This document shows, piece by piece, positions 17,448 through 26,642 of a stretch of 64,000 nucleotides of DNA; the first letter of the stretch is position 1; each line of letters begins with the position of its first letter. The stretch lies in NCBI RefSeq assembly GCF_000376445.1, contig NZ_AQXI01000001.1:1706962-1770961 (forward strand), in the 5' to 3' direction. A program made the translations under genes and the position numbers. The notes under the pieces are model-generated. The model saw only the letters and a list, made by a program, of their open reading frames with translations, did not search any database and was not told the origin of the DNA. The stretch comes from Haladaptatus paucihalophilus DX253 (GTDB lineage: Archaea; Halobacteriota; Halobacteria; Halobacteriales; Haladaptataceae).

Positions 17448-18029
17448 ATGCGAGTAATCGGAACCGTCGGCCTCCCGGGGAGCGGAAAAGGCGAGGCCGC
17501 CACCGTCGCCGAGGAGATGGGAATCCCCGTCGTCACGATGGGCGACGTCATCCGCGCGGCGTGCCGCGAACGGGGCCTCGACCCGGCGGAGCACCACGGC
17601 GAAATCGCCAAAGCACTCCGCGAGGAGAACGGCCCGGACGCCATCGCACAGGCGTCACTCCCACAAATCGACGCGGCGCTGACCACCTCGGAAACCGTCC
17701 TCGTAGATGGAATTCGCTCGGGCGTCGAGGTCGAACGGTTCGAGGACGCCTTCGGCGACGATTTCGTACTGGTGAGCATCGAAGCCCCGTTCGAGGTCCG
17801 CGCCGACCGGTTGAGCGAGCGGGGACGCGACCACTCGGACGCCGACGAAGCGCGCCTTCGAAAGCGCGACGAACGTGAACTCGGGTTCGGCCTCGACCGA
17901 GCGATGGCACGGGCCGATGCCGTCATCGACAACACCGGAACGCTCGACGGCTTCCGCCGCCGGATTCGCGCGCTCCTCGAAGACGGACTTTCGGGGTTGG
18001 AGAGCGTAGAGGCGGGTGAAAACCGATGA
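17448..18029 (+). CDS. UPF0200 P-loop kinase-like protein (nucleotide kinase family)
   Basis: A 193-residue protein starting MRVIGTVGLPGSGKGEAATV; the P-loop GLPGSGKG is at residues 8-15. It continues like an adenylate/dephospho-CoA kinase fold: VVTMGDVIRAACRERG, VLVDGIRSGVEVERF near 85, VSIEAPFEVRADRL near 105, and DNTGTLDGFRRRI near the end. It matches the archaeal UPF0200 group. The substrate is not known. It overlaps the following UPF0201 gene by 4 bases (ATGA), which implies translational coupling. Confidence 0.88.
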   Translation: MRVIGTVGLPGSGKGEAATVAEEMGIPVVTMGDVIRAACRERGLDPAEHHGEIAKALREENGPDAIAQASLPQIDAALTTSETVLVDGIRSGVEVERFEDAFGDDFVLVSIEAPFEVRADRLSERGRDHSDADEARLRKRDERELGFGLDRAMARADAVIDNTGTLDGFRRRIRALLEDGLSGLESVEAGENR

Positions 18030-18445
18030 TATACAGCGTCGATATCCGAATCACGGCACCCGTAAACGACACCGAAATCGAAGCGCGGGTCACGGACGCC
18101 ATCGAGAACGTCTTTCCCGGCGCGGAGACAGAATCGAAGGCGAGCGAAGTCGTCGCCGAAGCGCACAGCGTCGAGCACTTCTCCGAACTGCTCCACCGAC
18201 AGGAAATCCTCGACACGGCGCGCGGCGAGTTCTTCTCGGGACGGGACGGCGACACGCTCTCGTTCGACCTGAAAAAACAGGCCGCGTTTCAGGGCGTGGT
18301 CAACTTCGCCGTCGGCAACCCCGACGAACTTGGCGAACTCCACGTTCGCATGCGGGTCACCGACCCGACCGTCGAGGAGTTCGTCGATTACGTCGCACCG
18401 CCGACCGAGGACGGAAAACCCATTGACACCGACGAAGGGCAGTAG
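18026..18445 (+). CDS. UPF0201 RNA-binding-like protein
   Basis: A protein of 139 residues, MIYSVDIRITAPVNDTEIEA, of the archaeal UPF0201 (RPF1/L5-like) family. Conserved features include VTDAIENVFPGAE, the segment LHRQEILDTARGEFF around residue 60 and LKKQAAFQGVVNFAV near 80. It is translated with UPF0200 through a 4-base overlap, an arrangement suggesting a shared process. Structural homologues resemble ribosomal L5, hence a suspected RNA role; no activity is proven. Confidence 0.85.
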   Translation: MIYSVDIRITAPVNDTEIEARVTDAIENVFPGAETESKASEVVAEAHSVEHFSELLHRQEILDTARGEFFSGRDGDTLSFDLKKQAAFQGVVNFAVGNPDELGELHVRMRVTDPTVEEFVDYVAPPTEDGKPIDTDEGQ

Positions 18446-18457
18446 CGGCGCTCGTTT

Positions 18458-19015
18458 TTACACCAACAGTTGCACCACGACGAACAGCACGATGACGCCC
18501 AGCACGTCGCAGGCGTTCGTCACGACCGGAATCACCACGTCGTCGGGGTCGAGTTCGAACCGATAGGCGACGTACGTGGCGACGAGGGTCACGAGAATGG
18601 CGACGAACGCTAACACGATGCCGCTGACCAGCGAGACGAGGACGACGATGAAGAGGCCGAGTTGCGTCTCGCCGATGAGCCACGTCAGCGTCCACGCGCC
18701 GAACCCGACCACCGGGAAAATCGTGACCGCGAGGAGGACCGTGGCGACGGCGTTCCCCGCGAGCACCTCGTCCCCCCGACCGAACGAGAGCGTCCCGAGG
18801 TGAAACGCGGTCGAGAGTCTGGCGGCGAGGATGCTTCCGAGGTTACCCGCCGTGCCGATAGTTACCGGTACCAACGCGAGGAGCGTCGGATACTGTAGCA
18901 GGGTGCTCTCGAACGACCCGAGGACGAGGCCGCTTCCGATTTCGACCATCGTGAGGACGAGCAACACCGGGAGCATCGCTCGCATGATAGAGCGAACCGT
19001 CCAGCGCGTCGGCAT
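18458..19015 (-). CDS. MgtE/SLC41-type divalent cation transporter, second half
   Basis: A 185-residue membrane protein with about five hydrophobic segments. It carries the MgtE membrane-domain signatures LALVPVTIGTAGNLGSILAA near residue 45-65 and VVIPVVTNACDVLGVIVLF near the C-terminus (Pro, Thr, Asp and Gly line the pore). It starts directly after the stop codon of the neighbouring half gene. There are no CBS or N domains, unlike bacterial MgtE, so magnesium gating must differ. It probably pairs with the adjacent half as a heterodimer for Mg2+ or a similar ion. Confidence 0.86.
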   Translation of the reverse strand: MPTRWTVRSIMRAMLPVLLVLTMVEIGSGLVLGSFESTLLQYPTLLALVPVTIGTAGNLGSILAARLSTAFHLGTLSFGRGDEVLAGNAVATVLLAVTIFPVVGFGAWTLTWLIGETQLGLFIVVLVSLVSGIVLAFVAILVTLVATYVAYRFELDPDDVVIPVVTNACDVLGVIVLFVVVQLLV

Positions 19016-19594
19016 CTAGCCACCCCCGAGCGCGATGACGATTCGGACGGCGAGCAGGAGGAACGAGATGCCGAACACGTCGCCCGTCGTCGTCACGAGC
19101 GGACCGACCAGCGTGTCCGGGTTTTTCCCGCGGCGATACCCCGCGAAGACGACAAGGACGACGGCCACTGTCAAGGCGACACCCGAGAGCAATCCCGCGA
19201 TGAGCGCGATTGCGAGCAGAGTCGGAAGCGGCGCGACCGAATCCGAGAGCGCCTTCAGAACGACGAACGCGACCACCGACGCGAACAGGCTGGCGAGGAT
19301 GCCGTTCGCCAGCGAGGCGACGATGGCCGCCCACACCCGGTCGTCGTCCGGGACGAACGACGGTTCGACCAGTCCTTGGTGCAGTCCGGACGCGAGGCGC
19401 GCGCCGAGCGACCCGTAGACGTTCCCGCGGGTAGCGAGGAGGGCGGGGACGAGGACGAGCAACCCCGCCACCTGACGGAGTTCGGCGCGCATTCCGCTGA
19501 GGACGACGCCCGCGAACAGCCCACCGACCATGCTCGCGGCGAGGGCGGGGAGCGCTTCGCGGTACGCCTCGGCGGCGACTTCCCGGACGGTCAT
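19016..19594 (-). CDS. MgtE/SLC41-type divalent cation transporter, first half
   Basis: A 192-residue membrane protein that is homologous to its downstream neighbour: LLVLVPALLATRGNVYGSLG near residues 45-65 and VGPLVTTTGDVFGISFLLL near 165 correspond to the same two pore motifs. About five transmembrane segments. Its stop codon touches the next start codon, so the two are one operon. The pair looks like the MgtE membrane domain duplicated into two genes. The first gene reads from a promoter shared with the region before srp54. Confidence 0.86.
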   Translation of the reverse strand: MTVREVAAEAYREALPALAASMVGGLFAGVVLSGMRAELRQVAGLLVLVPALLATRGNVYGSLGARLASGLHQGLVEPSFVPDDDRVWAAIVASLANGILASLFASVVAFVVLKALSDSVAPLPTLLAIALIAGLLSGVALTVAVVLVVFAGYRRGKNPDTLVGPLVTTTGDVFGISFLLLAVRIVIALGGG

Positions 19595-19691
19595 CTACTG
19601 CTGTGGACACGGGCACGGGACAAAAAAGCGGTGTGTCGCGGTTCCGCTTGCGCCGATAGTTCTGGTCGGACGAAATCGAAGAGAGAGACGA

Positions 19692-21086
19692 CTATCCGAA
19701 CGGCCCCATGCCGCCCATACCGCCACCGCCGCCACCGCCGCCACCGCCCTGCATCTTCTTCATCATGCGCTCCATGTCGCCGCCCTGTCCCATCCCTTGG
19801 AACTGTTTGAGCGTCTGGGACATCATCTTGTGCTGCTGGAGGAGTTCGCGGATGCGTTCCTCGTCCTGCCCGCTCCCGCGAGCGATGCGGCGAATCTGGC
19901 TCGCGCCGATGGACCGCGGGTTTTCGAGTTCCTTGTCCGTCATCGAGTCCATGATGATCTCGAAACTCCGCATCCGGTCTTTCGTCACGTCCATCGCGTC
20001 GTCCGGGAGTTCGTCCATGATTCCGCCGCCGAAGCCGGGAATCATGTCCATGACCTGTTCGAGCGGCCCCATCTTGTTCATCGCGTTCATCTGATGGCGC
20101 ATGTCGTTCAGGGTGAACGACCCCTTCATCATGTCCTCGGGGTCCCAGTCCTCTTCCTCCTCCGTCTCGGACATGGCGCGCTCGACGCGCTCGGTGAGCT
20201 GTTTCAGGTCGCCCATGCCGAGCAGGCGCGAGATGAAGCCGTTCGGCTCGAAGCGCTCCACGTCTTGGACCGTCTCACCGGACCCGAGGAAGGCGATGGA
20301 CGAGTCCGTCTCGTTGACCGCCGTCAAGGCACCGCCACCCTTCGCGGTCCCGTCGAGTTTCGTGATGACGACGCCGTCGATGCCGATGGACTCGTCGAAC
20401 TGCTGGGCTTGGTCTTTCGCACCCTGTCCGATAGCCGCGTCGAGGACGAGCAGGTTCCGGTCGGGGTCAACGACGGACTCGATTTCCTCGATTTCGTCGA
20501 TGAGGTCGTCTTCGAGCGCGTGGCGGCCCGCCGTGTCCACGATGTGGATATCGGCGTCGGCCGTCTCTTCGAGTCCTTTCCGCGCGATGTCCACGGGGTC
20601 CTCGTTGTCCGGGTCACCGTAGAAATCGACTTCCGCGCGGGAGCACATCTCCTTCGCCTGGTCGTACGCGCCGGGTCGGAAGGTGTCCGTCTGGATGACG
20701 GCGGGGCGAAGCCCCTTCTTCGAGAACCACCACGCCATCTTGGCGGAGGTGGTCGTCTTCCCCGACCCCTGCAATCCGGCGAGGAGAATGGTCTGGTTTT
20801 CGAGCGGGATTTCCGTGCTCTCGCCGACGAGGCCGACGAGTTCCTCGTAAACGATACTCAGCACGTGGTCGCGGGCCGTCGTCCCGCCCGGCGGTTCCTC
20901 CTCCAGCGCGCGCTCCTTGATGGACGAGGAGAGGTCCATCACGAGACTCACGTCCACGTCGGCCTGCAGAAGGGAACGCTGGATTTCCTTTACAATTTCC
21001 TCGACGTCGTCTTCGCTGACGCGCGATTTCCCACTCAGCTTGTCGAGTGAGCCGCGAAGAGAACTGCCGAGATTGTCGAGCACCAT
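19692..21086 (-). CDS. srp54: Signal recognition particle protein Srp54 (Ffh)
   Basis: The start [20 protein letters not shown] gives 464 residues; a long in-frame extension is rejected as it overlaps the J-ferredoxin gene out of frame. The N domain is at 1-90. The GTPase G domain has G1 [15 protein letters not shown] near 105, [22 protein letters not shown] and [13 protein letters not shown]. The M domain (about 300-440) carries [15 protein letters not shown], which binds 7S RNA. The C-terminus is a Gly/Met-rich tail (nine Gly in a row). It recognises signal sequences on ribosomes. Its receptor ftsY is 3 kb away in this window. Confidence 0.97.
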   Translation of the reverse strand: MVLDNLGSSLRGSLDKLSGKSRVSEDDVEEIVKEIQRSLLQADVDVSLVMDLSSSIKERALEEEPPGGTTARDHVLSIVYEELVGLVGESTEIPLENQTILLAGLQGSGKTTTSAKMAWWFSKKGLRPAVIQTDTFRPGAYDQAKEMCSRAEVDFYGDPDNEDPVDIARKGLEETADADIHIVDTAGRHALEDDLIDEIEEIESVVDPDRNLLVLDAAIGQGAKDQAQQFDESIGIDGVVITKLDGTAKGGGALTAVNETDSSIAFLGSGETVQDVERFEPNGFISRLLGMGDLKQLTERVERAMSETEEEEDWDPEDMMKGSFTLNDMRHQMNAMNKMGPLEQVMDMIPGFGGGIMDELPDDAMDVTKDRMRSFEIIMDSMTDKELENPRSIGASQIRRIARGSGQDEERIRELLQQHKMMSQTLKQFQGMGQGGDMERMMKKMQGGGGGGGGGGMGGMGPFG

Positions 21087-21141
21087 CGTTGTGCTTCCTT
21101 GGGTTCGTAGTCGTTTAAAGGCTTTTTCTAGTCCGTCGGCG

Positions 21142-21825
21142 TCAGTCACCGGAGCGTGCCTGCCCGAACTGCTGGGGCGGCAGTCGGAGTTCGTCGAGAC
21201 CCGGCAGATGCTTGATGTTGTAGATGACCTGCATGTGGTCCGTAATGGGCGCGCTGATACAGGAGAGTCGGAACCCGCGGTCCAGCATCTCGGACGAGAG
21301 GACGTGATTCGATGGCATGTCCATCTCCCCGTCCACGACCGCAACCGCGCAGTTCGCACACGCCCCGCCGCGACAGGCGAACGGCCACTCGTACCCCCTG
21401 TTTTCCGCCGCTTCGAGAAGCGTTTCGTTGTTGAGAACGTAGAACTGCCCGTAATCCTCGGCGTCCAGCCCCATGGCGGCGGCCTTGTCGAACAGTCCGT
21501 CGTCGTCCACGTTCCAGTCGTAGTCGTCGATGACCTCGTAGTTGAGAAATTCGACCATCGGATGCTTCGGCGTTCGGTCCCGCTCCTCGACGCGTTCTTC
21601 GTCGGCGGCTTTCTCGTCTTTCTCGCCGCCGAGGTCTCCCGATTGAATCGCCTGATACGCCGCTCGGACCCGCTGGAATTCGCGGTGGGACCCACCGTGG
21701 TCCGGGTGGGCCTCCTTTATCCGTCGTCGATACGCCTCGACGACTTCCTCGTCATCCGCATCCGAATCGAGTCCGAGAACGCTGAACGGGGAGTCCACAT
21801 GTGAGTGGTAGGAAATGGAGCGCAT
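21142..21825 (-). CDS. J-domain fused to halophilic [2Fe-2S] ferredoxin
   Basis: The 227-residue protein joins two modules. Residues about 10-70 form a DnaJ J-domain ([20 protein letters not shown], then AHPDHGG with the HPD motif). Residues about 95-220 resemble halophilic plant-type ferredoxins, including the acidic N-terminal insert ([20 protein letters not shown]) and the cluster motif CRGGACANC with a fourth Cys in RLSCISAP; the spacing is C-x4-C-x2-C-xn-C. The ATG at 21825 is used; a GTG at 21798, just before the J domain, is an alternative. It lies upstream of srp54 in the same direction. A role linking a chaperone to Fe-S or redox chemistry is inferred. Confidence 0.9.
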   Translation of the reverse strand: MRSISYHSHVDSPFSVLGLDSDADDEEVVEAYRRRIKEAHPDHGGSHREFQRVRAAYQAIQSGDLGGEKDEKAADEERVEERDRTPKHPMVEFLNYEVIDDYDWNVDDDGLFDKAAAMGLDAEDYGQFYVLNNETLLEAAENRGYEWPFACRGGACANCAVAVVDGEMDMPSNHVLSSEMLDRGFRLSCISAPITDHMQVIYNIKHLPGLDELRLPPQQFGQARSGD

Positions 21826-21903
21826 AAATCCTCTTCCCCTGCGGTCGGGTCGAACCGGTCACCGGCGTCAACGTTCAAGCCCGCTGGCGACGAAGGGTCG
21901 CGT

Positions 21904-22461
21904 ATGCGACTGTTCGTGAGCATCGACCTGCCCGACGACCTCGCGGAAAGCGTGGACGGCGTTCAAGACAGGTTCCGCGACGCCGACGGGCTCTCGTTTA
22001 CGGATCCGAGACAGGCCCACGTCACGCTCTCGTTCCTCGGCGAGGTGGACGACGACCGCGTACCCGTCGTCGAAGACGCGCTCGAATCGGCCGTCGATGA
22101 CGACATCGACTTCGGACCGTTCGAGGCCGAGGTCTGCGGCTTGGGCGTCTTTCCGAGTTTGGAGTACATCAGGGTCGTGTGGGTCGGCGCCGGGGACGGC
22201 GCGGAGGAGATGGTCCTGCTCAACGATGCCGTCGAGTCGCGGTTGTACGACCTCGGCTTCGCGCCGGACGACGACGAGTTCGTCCCGCACATCACCATCG
22301 CCAGAATGAAGCACGCGGGGGGAAAGGAGCTCGTTCAGCGGAACGTCCGCGAACTCGACCCGACGGTCGGTCGGATGGACGTTTCGGAGGTCAGGCTGAC
22401 GAAGAGCGAACTGGGCGCGAACGGGCCGAGCTATTCGACCGTCGCGGCGTTCCCCCTGTGA
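21904..22461 (+). CDS. thpR: RNA 2',3'-cyclic phosphodiesterase (2H family)
   Basis: A protein of 185 residues, [20 protein letters not shown]. The two catalytic HxT motifs of 2H phosphoesterases are visible: H39-V-T41 ([10 protein letters not shown]) and H129-I-T131 ([10 protein letters not shown]). Length and order match LigT/ThpR, which opens 2',3'-cyclic phosphate ends of RNA and can join tRNA halves in vitro. It stands at the head of the ribosomal/protein-targeting block, divergent from the J-ferredoxin gene. Confidence 0.94.
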   Translation: MRLFVSIDLPDDLAESVDGVQDRFRDADGLSFTDPRQAHVTLSFLGEVDDDRVPVVEDALESAVDDDIDFGPFEAEVCGLGVFPSLEYIRVVWVGAGDGAEEMVLLNDAVESRLYDLGFAPDDDEFVPHITIARMKHAGGKELVQRNVRELDPTVGRMDVSEVRLTKSELGANGPSYSTVAAFPL

Positions 22462-22514
22462 GGCCGCTTGAAAGGAACAAGATTTTATGCGACGGCGGAA
22501 AAGTGGCAACCACT

Positions 22515-22667
22515 ATGGGCAAGAAGTCGAAGGCCAAGAAGAAGCGACTGGCCAAGCTGGAACGGCAGAACAGCCGCATCCCGGCGTGGGTCATCATGAA
22601 GACGGACCGCGACGTAATGCGAAACCCGAAGCGCCGCAGCTGGCGGCGTAGCGACACTGACGAATAA
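22515..22667 (+). CDS. rpl39e: 50S ribosomal protein L39e
   Basis: A basic protein of 50 residues ([20 protein letters not shown], then [21 protein letters not shown]). It is the complete L39e sequence and lines the ribosome exit tunnel. Its stop codon overlaps the start of rpl31e by one base (TAATG), so the two are cotranslated. It is rare in this window for being basic rather than acidic. Confidence 0.97.
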   Translation: MGKKSKAKKKRLAKLERQNSRIPAWVIMKTDRDVMRNPKRRSWRRSDTDE

Positions 22668-22945
22668 TGAGCGCAAGTGATTTCGAGGAGCGAGTCGTGA
22701 CGGTTCCGCTCCGAGACGTGAAAGCAGAGGCAAAGCACAAGCGAGCGAACAAGGCGATGAAACTGGTGCGCGGGCACCTCGCCCAGCACTTCAAGGTGGA
22801 CGAGGACGACGTGCGTCTCGACCCCTCCATCAACGAGGCGATCTGGTCGCGCGGTCGAAAGAACCCGCCGCGAAAGCTCCGCGTTCACGCCGCCCGCTTC
22901 GAAGAAGAGGGCGAGTCCGTCGTCGAGGCGGAGTACGAAGAGTAG
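22667..22945 (+). CDS. rpl31e: 50S ribosomal protein L31e
   Basis: The 92-residue protein [20 protein letters not shown] has the L31e core: [20 protein letters not shown], then [20 protein letters not shown] and [14 protein letters not shown]. It sits at the tunnel exit rim where SRP binds. It overlaps rpl39e by one base and is followed by aif6 after four bases. Confidence 0.97.
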   Translation: MSASDFEERVVTVPLRDVKAEAKHKRANKAMKLVRGHLAQHFKVDEDDVRLDPSINEAIWSRGRKNPPRKLRVHAARFEEEGESVVEAEYEE

Positions 22946-22949
22946 AGCG

Positions 22950-23615
22950 GTGCTTCGTACCGCGTTCAACGGCTCGGCGTACATCGGCGTCTTCGCACGT
23001 GCGACTGACGAGTATCTGCTCGTCCGCCCGGATTTGGACGACGAACTCCTCGACTCCCTCCGCAAGGAGCTGGAAGTCGATGTCGTCGGAACCACGCTTG
23101 GTGGCTCGTCCACCGTCGGCGCGCTGGTGGCGGGCAACGAGAACGGTTTGCTCGTCAGCGGTCGCATCACCGACCACGAGCGCGAGCGAATCGAGGCCGT
23201 CGTGGACGTTCCGCTCACGAAGTTCCCGGGGCGTATCAACGCCGCCGGAAACGTCGTGCTCGCGAACGACACCGGGGCCTACGTCCACCCGGACCTCCCT
23301 CGGGAGGCCGTGCAAGCGGTTTCGGACGGGCTCGACGTTCCGGTCGAACGCGGCACCATCGCTGGCGTTCAAACGGTCGGAACGGCCGGAGTGGCGACGA
23401 ACAGAGGTGTTCTCTGCCACCCGAAAGCCACCGACTCGGAACTCGACGCTATCGAGGAAATCCTCGGCGTCCCGGCCGACATCGGCACCATCAACTACGG
23501 TGGGCCGCTGGTCGGGTCCGGACTCCTCGCCAACGCCCACGGCTACGTGGTCGGAGAGGAGACGACCGGTCCCGAACTCGGCCGTATCGAGGACGCGCTG
23601 GGCTATATCGACTGA
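22950..23615 (+). CDS. eif6: Translation initiation factor aIF6
   Basis: A protein of 221 residues starting at a GTG: the translated product reads [20 protein letters not shown]. The fivefold pseudo-repeat of aIF6 is evident ([80 protein letters not shown]). It binds the large subunit and blocks joining of the small subunit. The GTG lies four bases after the rpl31e stop, consistent with operon translation. Confidence 0.97.
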   Translation: MLRTAFNGSAYIGVFARATDEYLLVRPDLDDELLDSLRKELEVDVVGTTLGGSSTVGALVAGNENGLLVSGRITDHERERIEAVVDVPLTKFPGRINAAGNVVLANDTGAYVHPDLPREAVQAVSDGLDVPVERGTIAGVQTVGTAGVATNRGVLCHPKATDSELDAIEEILGVPADIGTINYGGPLVGSGLLANAHGYVVGEETTGPELGRIEDALGYID

Positions 23616-23721
23616 TTTTCGGCTCGTTACGTTTTCGGTCCGAGTTAGCAACATTCTTCCCGCTTGCTCACGCACGTGTGGACATGAGCACGATTACTCG
23701 CGGAACGGAGTGTGAAGCACG

Positions 23722-24183
23722 ATGATGGGCGGCGGCAATCAACAGATGCAGCAGATGCAACAGCAGCTCCAGCAGTTGGAAGCTGAGAAGGAAGAACTGA
23801 ACGGCGAAGTCGAAGACCTGCGCAACGAGAAAGGTGAAGTCGACGAGGCCATCGAGGCAATCGAATCGCTCGACACCGGCTCTGTCGTCCAGGTTCCGCT
23901 CGGCGGCGGCGCGTACATCCGCACGAACGTCGAGGACATCGACGAAATCGTCGTCGAACTCGGCGGCGGCTACGCCGCGGAGCGCGACCAGGAGGGCGCA
24001 ATCGCGTCGCTGAAGAGCCGCAAGGACCTTCTCGACGACCAGATCGCCGACCTACAGGAAGAAATCGGCGAGGTCGAAGCCGAGAGCGACCAGCTCGAGC
24101 AGAAAGCACAGCAGATGCAACAGCAGCAGATGCAACAGCAGATGCAGCAGATGCAACAGCAGCAGGAAGACGAGGACGAATAA
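23722..24183 (+). CDS. pfdA: Prefoldin alpha subunit
   Basis: A 153-residue chaperone subunit with two long coiled-coil helices flanking a beta-hairpin domain. The hairpin region is TGSVVQVPLGGGAYIRTNVE near residues 50-70. Both ends are Gln/Met-rich (repeats of QQMQQM), mirrored in the DNA as CAGCAGATGCAACAG tracts. It forms hexamers with prefoldin beta to hold unfolded proteins. In many haloarchaea a small ribosomal protein LX gene precedes pfdA, but the 106 bases before this gene encode no such protein. Confidence 0.94.
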   Translation: MMGGGNQQMQQMQQQLQQLEAEKEELNGEVEDLRNEKGEVDEAIEAIESLDTGSVVQVPLGGGAYIRTNVEDIDEIVVELGGGYAAERDQEGAIASLKSRKDLLDDQIADLQEEIGEVEAESDQLEQKAQQMQQQQMQQQMQQMQQQQEDEDE

Positions 24184-24189
24184 CCGGCG

Positions 24190-25308
24190 ATGTTCGACAG
24201 TCTGAAGGATAAGCTGAGCGGGTTCCGTAAGGACGTCGAGGAGACGACCGAGGAGAAGGCCGAGGAGGCCGACGAAGCGGACGCCGACGCGGACGCTGAA
24301 GCGGTCGAGGAAACGGTCGAAACGGAACCCGCGGAGACGGAGACGACACCCGAGCCGGAATCGACGGACGACTCCGACTCGAAGGACGAAGAGTCCGGCA
24401 ACGGGCGCGGCGGTTTCGCCCAGAAGGCCAAATCGTTCGCTCGCGGTGAAATCGTCATCGAGGAGCAGGACGTCGAGGACCCGCTCTGGGAACTCGAAAT
24501 GGCGCTGCTCGAAAGCGACGTCGAGATGAGCGTCGCACAGGAGATGCTCGACGGCATCCGCAACGACCTGGTCGGCGCGACCCGCAAGTTCAGCGCCGAA
24601 ACGGGTGATGTCGTCGAGGACGCCCTACGCGATTCCCTGCTGTCGGTCATCAGCGTCGGGCAGTTCGACTTCGACCAGCGCGTCGCCGAGGCGGACAAAC
24701 CGCTCGTCATCATCTTCACCGGCGTCAACGGCGTCGGGAAGACGACGAGCATCGCCAAGCTATCGCGGTACTTCGAGGAGCGCGGCTACTCCTCGGTGAT
24801 GGCGAACGGCGACACCTACCGCGCCGGTGCGAACCAGCAGATTCGGGAGCACGCGGACGCGCTCGACACGAAACTCATCGCCCACGAGCAGGGAGGCGAC
24901 CCCGCCGCCGTCATCTACGACGCGGTGGAGTACGCCGACGCCCACGACATCGACATCGTGCTGGGCGACACTGCAGGTCGCCTGCACACCAGCGAAGGCC
25001 TGATGGACCAGTTGGAGAAAATCGGCCGCGTCGTGGACCCCGACATGACCATCTTCGTGGACGAGGCCGTGGCCGGGCAGGACGCCGTGCAGCGCGCGAA
25101 GGAGTTCGACGAGGCCGCCGAAATCGACGGCTCGATTCTGACGAAGGCCGACGCCGACTCGAAGGGCGGTGCCGCCATCTCCATCTCGCACGTCACGGGC
25201 AAGCCCATCCTGTTCCTCGGAACCGGACAGGGCTACGACGACATCGAGCAGTTCGACCCCGAACGGATGGTCGAACGACTGCTCGGCGACGAGGAAGAAG
25301 AGGAGTAA
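24190..25308 (+). CDS. ftsY: Signal recognition particle receptor FtsY
   Basis: The 372-residue protein starts MFDSLKDKLSGFRKDVEETT and has an acidic N-terminal extension (about 1-90, Glu/Thr/Asp-rich) in place of a membrane anchor. The NG domain follows: GTPase G1 TGVNGVGKTTSIAKL near 175, DTYRAGANQQI, DTAGRLHTSEGLM, TKADADSKGGAAISI and a GTGQGYDD late motif. It docks ribosome-bound Srp54 at the translocon. It is the last gene of the aif6-pfdA-ftsY block and ends just before the structured element at 25340. Confidence 0.97.
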   Translation: MFDSLKDKLSGFRKDVEETTEEKAEEADEADADADAEAVEETVETEPAETETTPEPESTDDSDSKDEESGNGRGGFAQKAKSFARGEIVIEEQDVEDPLWELEMALLESDVEMSVAQEMLDGIRNDLVGATRKFSAETGDVVEDALRDSLLSVISVGQFDFDQRVAEADKPLVIIFTGVNGVGKTTSIAKLSRYFEERGYSSVMANGDTYRAGANQQIREHADALDTKLIAHEQGGDPAAVIYDAVEYADAHDIDIVLGDTAGRLHTSEGLMDQLEKIGRVVDPDMTIFVDEAVAGQDAVQRAKEFDEAAEIDGSILTKADADSKGGAAISISHVTGKPILFLGTGQGYDDIEQFDPERMVERLLGDEEEEE

Positions 25309-25339
25309 TCGACTCCGGATTTTTTCGACAGCAGTGTTC

Positions 25340-25503
25340 GAGAGTGGCGACACAACCGCTTTCGGGACGCGCGATGGCGAACGATTCGCGCCAATCGCGC
25401 GAATCGTTCCCGTGCCCGGGGAGGTAAGGGGACGCCGAGGGCGGGTGGCCGTGCGGTTCCGGCCACCCGTCCGCATGCGGTTGCGGTCGTTCATTGTGCC
25501 TAG
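25340..25503 (+). ncRNA. Candidate structured RNA, copy A (unrecognised family)
   Basis: This intergenic element shares with 36536-36689 the blocks CCGCTTTC, GGACGCGCGA, a 31-base core at 25412-25442 (GTGCCCGGGGAGGT, one variable base, AGGGGACGCCGAGGGCG) and CGTCCGCATGCGGT. Outer helix CAACCGC/GCGGTTG (25353-25359 with 25477-25483); second helix GGACG/CGTCC (25365-25369 with 25468-25472). Hairpin 1 is a perfect 12-bp stem GAACGATTCGCG/CGCGAATCGTTC with a 7-base loop (25379-25409). Hairpin 2 is CGGGTGGCC/GGCCACCCG (25442-25469). The stems differ from copy B but stay paired. The strand is inferred from a T-rich stretch about 25 bases upstream. It fills most of the gap between ftsY and trmG10. 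Confidence 0.7.
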
Positions 25504-25660
25504 TCGCTGCGGTCTAGATCGCCAAATCGAACGGCGCTGGAGTAGTGACGGAACCACCACCAAACCCCGAACGAGCACTTCCTCGTCCCCGTCGTGATTC
25601 GCAATCCCCAAGACGACGGCCCCACTCCCCTCGAACGAAACCGGACGACGGAGAAATATC

Positions 25661-26629
25661 GTGTACGTACTGGAACTCGGCGGACAAGACGACGAATTCG
25701 CGGCGTGCGAAGCGGCGAGCGCGGCGAGCGGGGTGGAACTCGTCGCGCCCGGCCTCGCGCGCGCGGCGACGATTACGGAGCGCGTTTCCAGCCTCGCGTA
25801 CACCCACCGCGCGAGCGAGTTGGTCGGAACGACAGACGCCGACGTGGCGAGCGCCCGAACGTTGCTCTCCGCCGCGCCGATAGAGCGCGAGGGGACGGTT
25901 GCGGTGCGTGCGCGCGCGGTCCGCGAGACGGCCGACGTCAGCACCCAGCAGGCCGAACGCGAGTTGGGGCAGGTGCTCGTGGACCGCGGCTTCGCCGTGG
26001 ACTTGGACGACCCCGACCACGAACTCCGAGCGACGTTCTCCGGGGACCTGTGTGCGCTGGGGTGGCTGGAAACCGAGAGCGTGCGCGACTACGGCACGCG
26101 CAAACCGACCGACCGGCCGTTTTTCCAGCCCGGAAGTATGGACCCGTTGCTCGCACGCGCGTTGGTGAACATCGCCGGAGCAAGAGCGGGAACGACGCTC
26201 CTCGACCCGATGTGCGGGACGGGCGGCGTGCTCATCGAGGCCGCGCTGGTCGGTGCGCGGCCGCTCGGTGCCGACGCACAGGAGAAGATGGTCCGCGGGG
26301 CAGCCGAAAACCTCGACCACTACGCACCGGACGCCGCCGCGGCCACGGTTCGCGGCGACGCGACGCACCTGCCGTTCCCCGACGACGCCATCGACGGCGT
26401 GGTGTTCGACGCGCCCTACGGCAGGCAGTCGAAGATAGCGAACCTCGACCTCGACGACCTCGTTGCCGGTGCGCTCGCGGAGGCGCGACGAGTCGCCTCC
26501 CGCGCCGTCGTCGTCGGCGACCGCTCGTGGGCGAACGAAGCGACCGACGCGGGGTGGAACGTCGAAAACCAGTTCGAGCGGCGAGTGCATCGGTCGCTGA
26601 CGCGGTACGTCGTGGTGCTCTCGCGCTGA
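25661..26629 (+). CDS. tRNA (guanine10-N2)-dimethyltransferase TrmG10 family
   Basis: A 322-residue enzyme read from a GTG start (product begins MYVLELGGQDDEF). The N-terminal THUMP region (about 50-160) binds tRNA. The Rossmann methyltransferase half has motif I LLDPMCGTGGVLIEAALVGA near 180 and the N2-methylation catalytic motif VVFDAPYGRQSKI near 245 (DAPYG in place of D/N-PPY). The family dimethylates G10 of tRNA in archaea. The start lacks a clear Shine-Dalgarno and the region immediately before is GAGAAATATC, so leaderless or very short leader translation is possible. Confidence 0.9.
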   Translation: MYVLELGGQDDEFAACEAASAASGVELVAPGLARAATITERVSSLAYTHRASELVGTTDADVASARTLLSAAPIEREGTVAVRARAVRETADVSTQQAERELGQVLVDRGFAVDLDDPDHELRATFSGDLCALGWLETESVRDYGTRKPTDRPFFQPGSMDPLLARALVNIAGARAGTTLLDPMCGTGGVLIEAALVGARPLGADAQEKMVRGAAENLDHYAPDAAAATVRGDATHLPFPDDAIDGVVFDAPYGRQSKIANLDLDDLVAGALAEARRVASRAVVVGDRSWANEATDAGWNVENQFERRVHRSLTRYVVVLSR

Positions 26630-26642
26630 GAAGGCGTCGAGT

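Noticed and set aside
19692-21695. A longer form of Srp54 extending upstream of 21086
   Set aside because: The extension overlaps the J-ferredoxin gene in another frame and lacks Srp54 sequence; the N domain starts at MVLDNLG.
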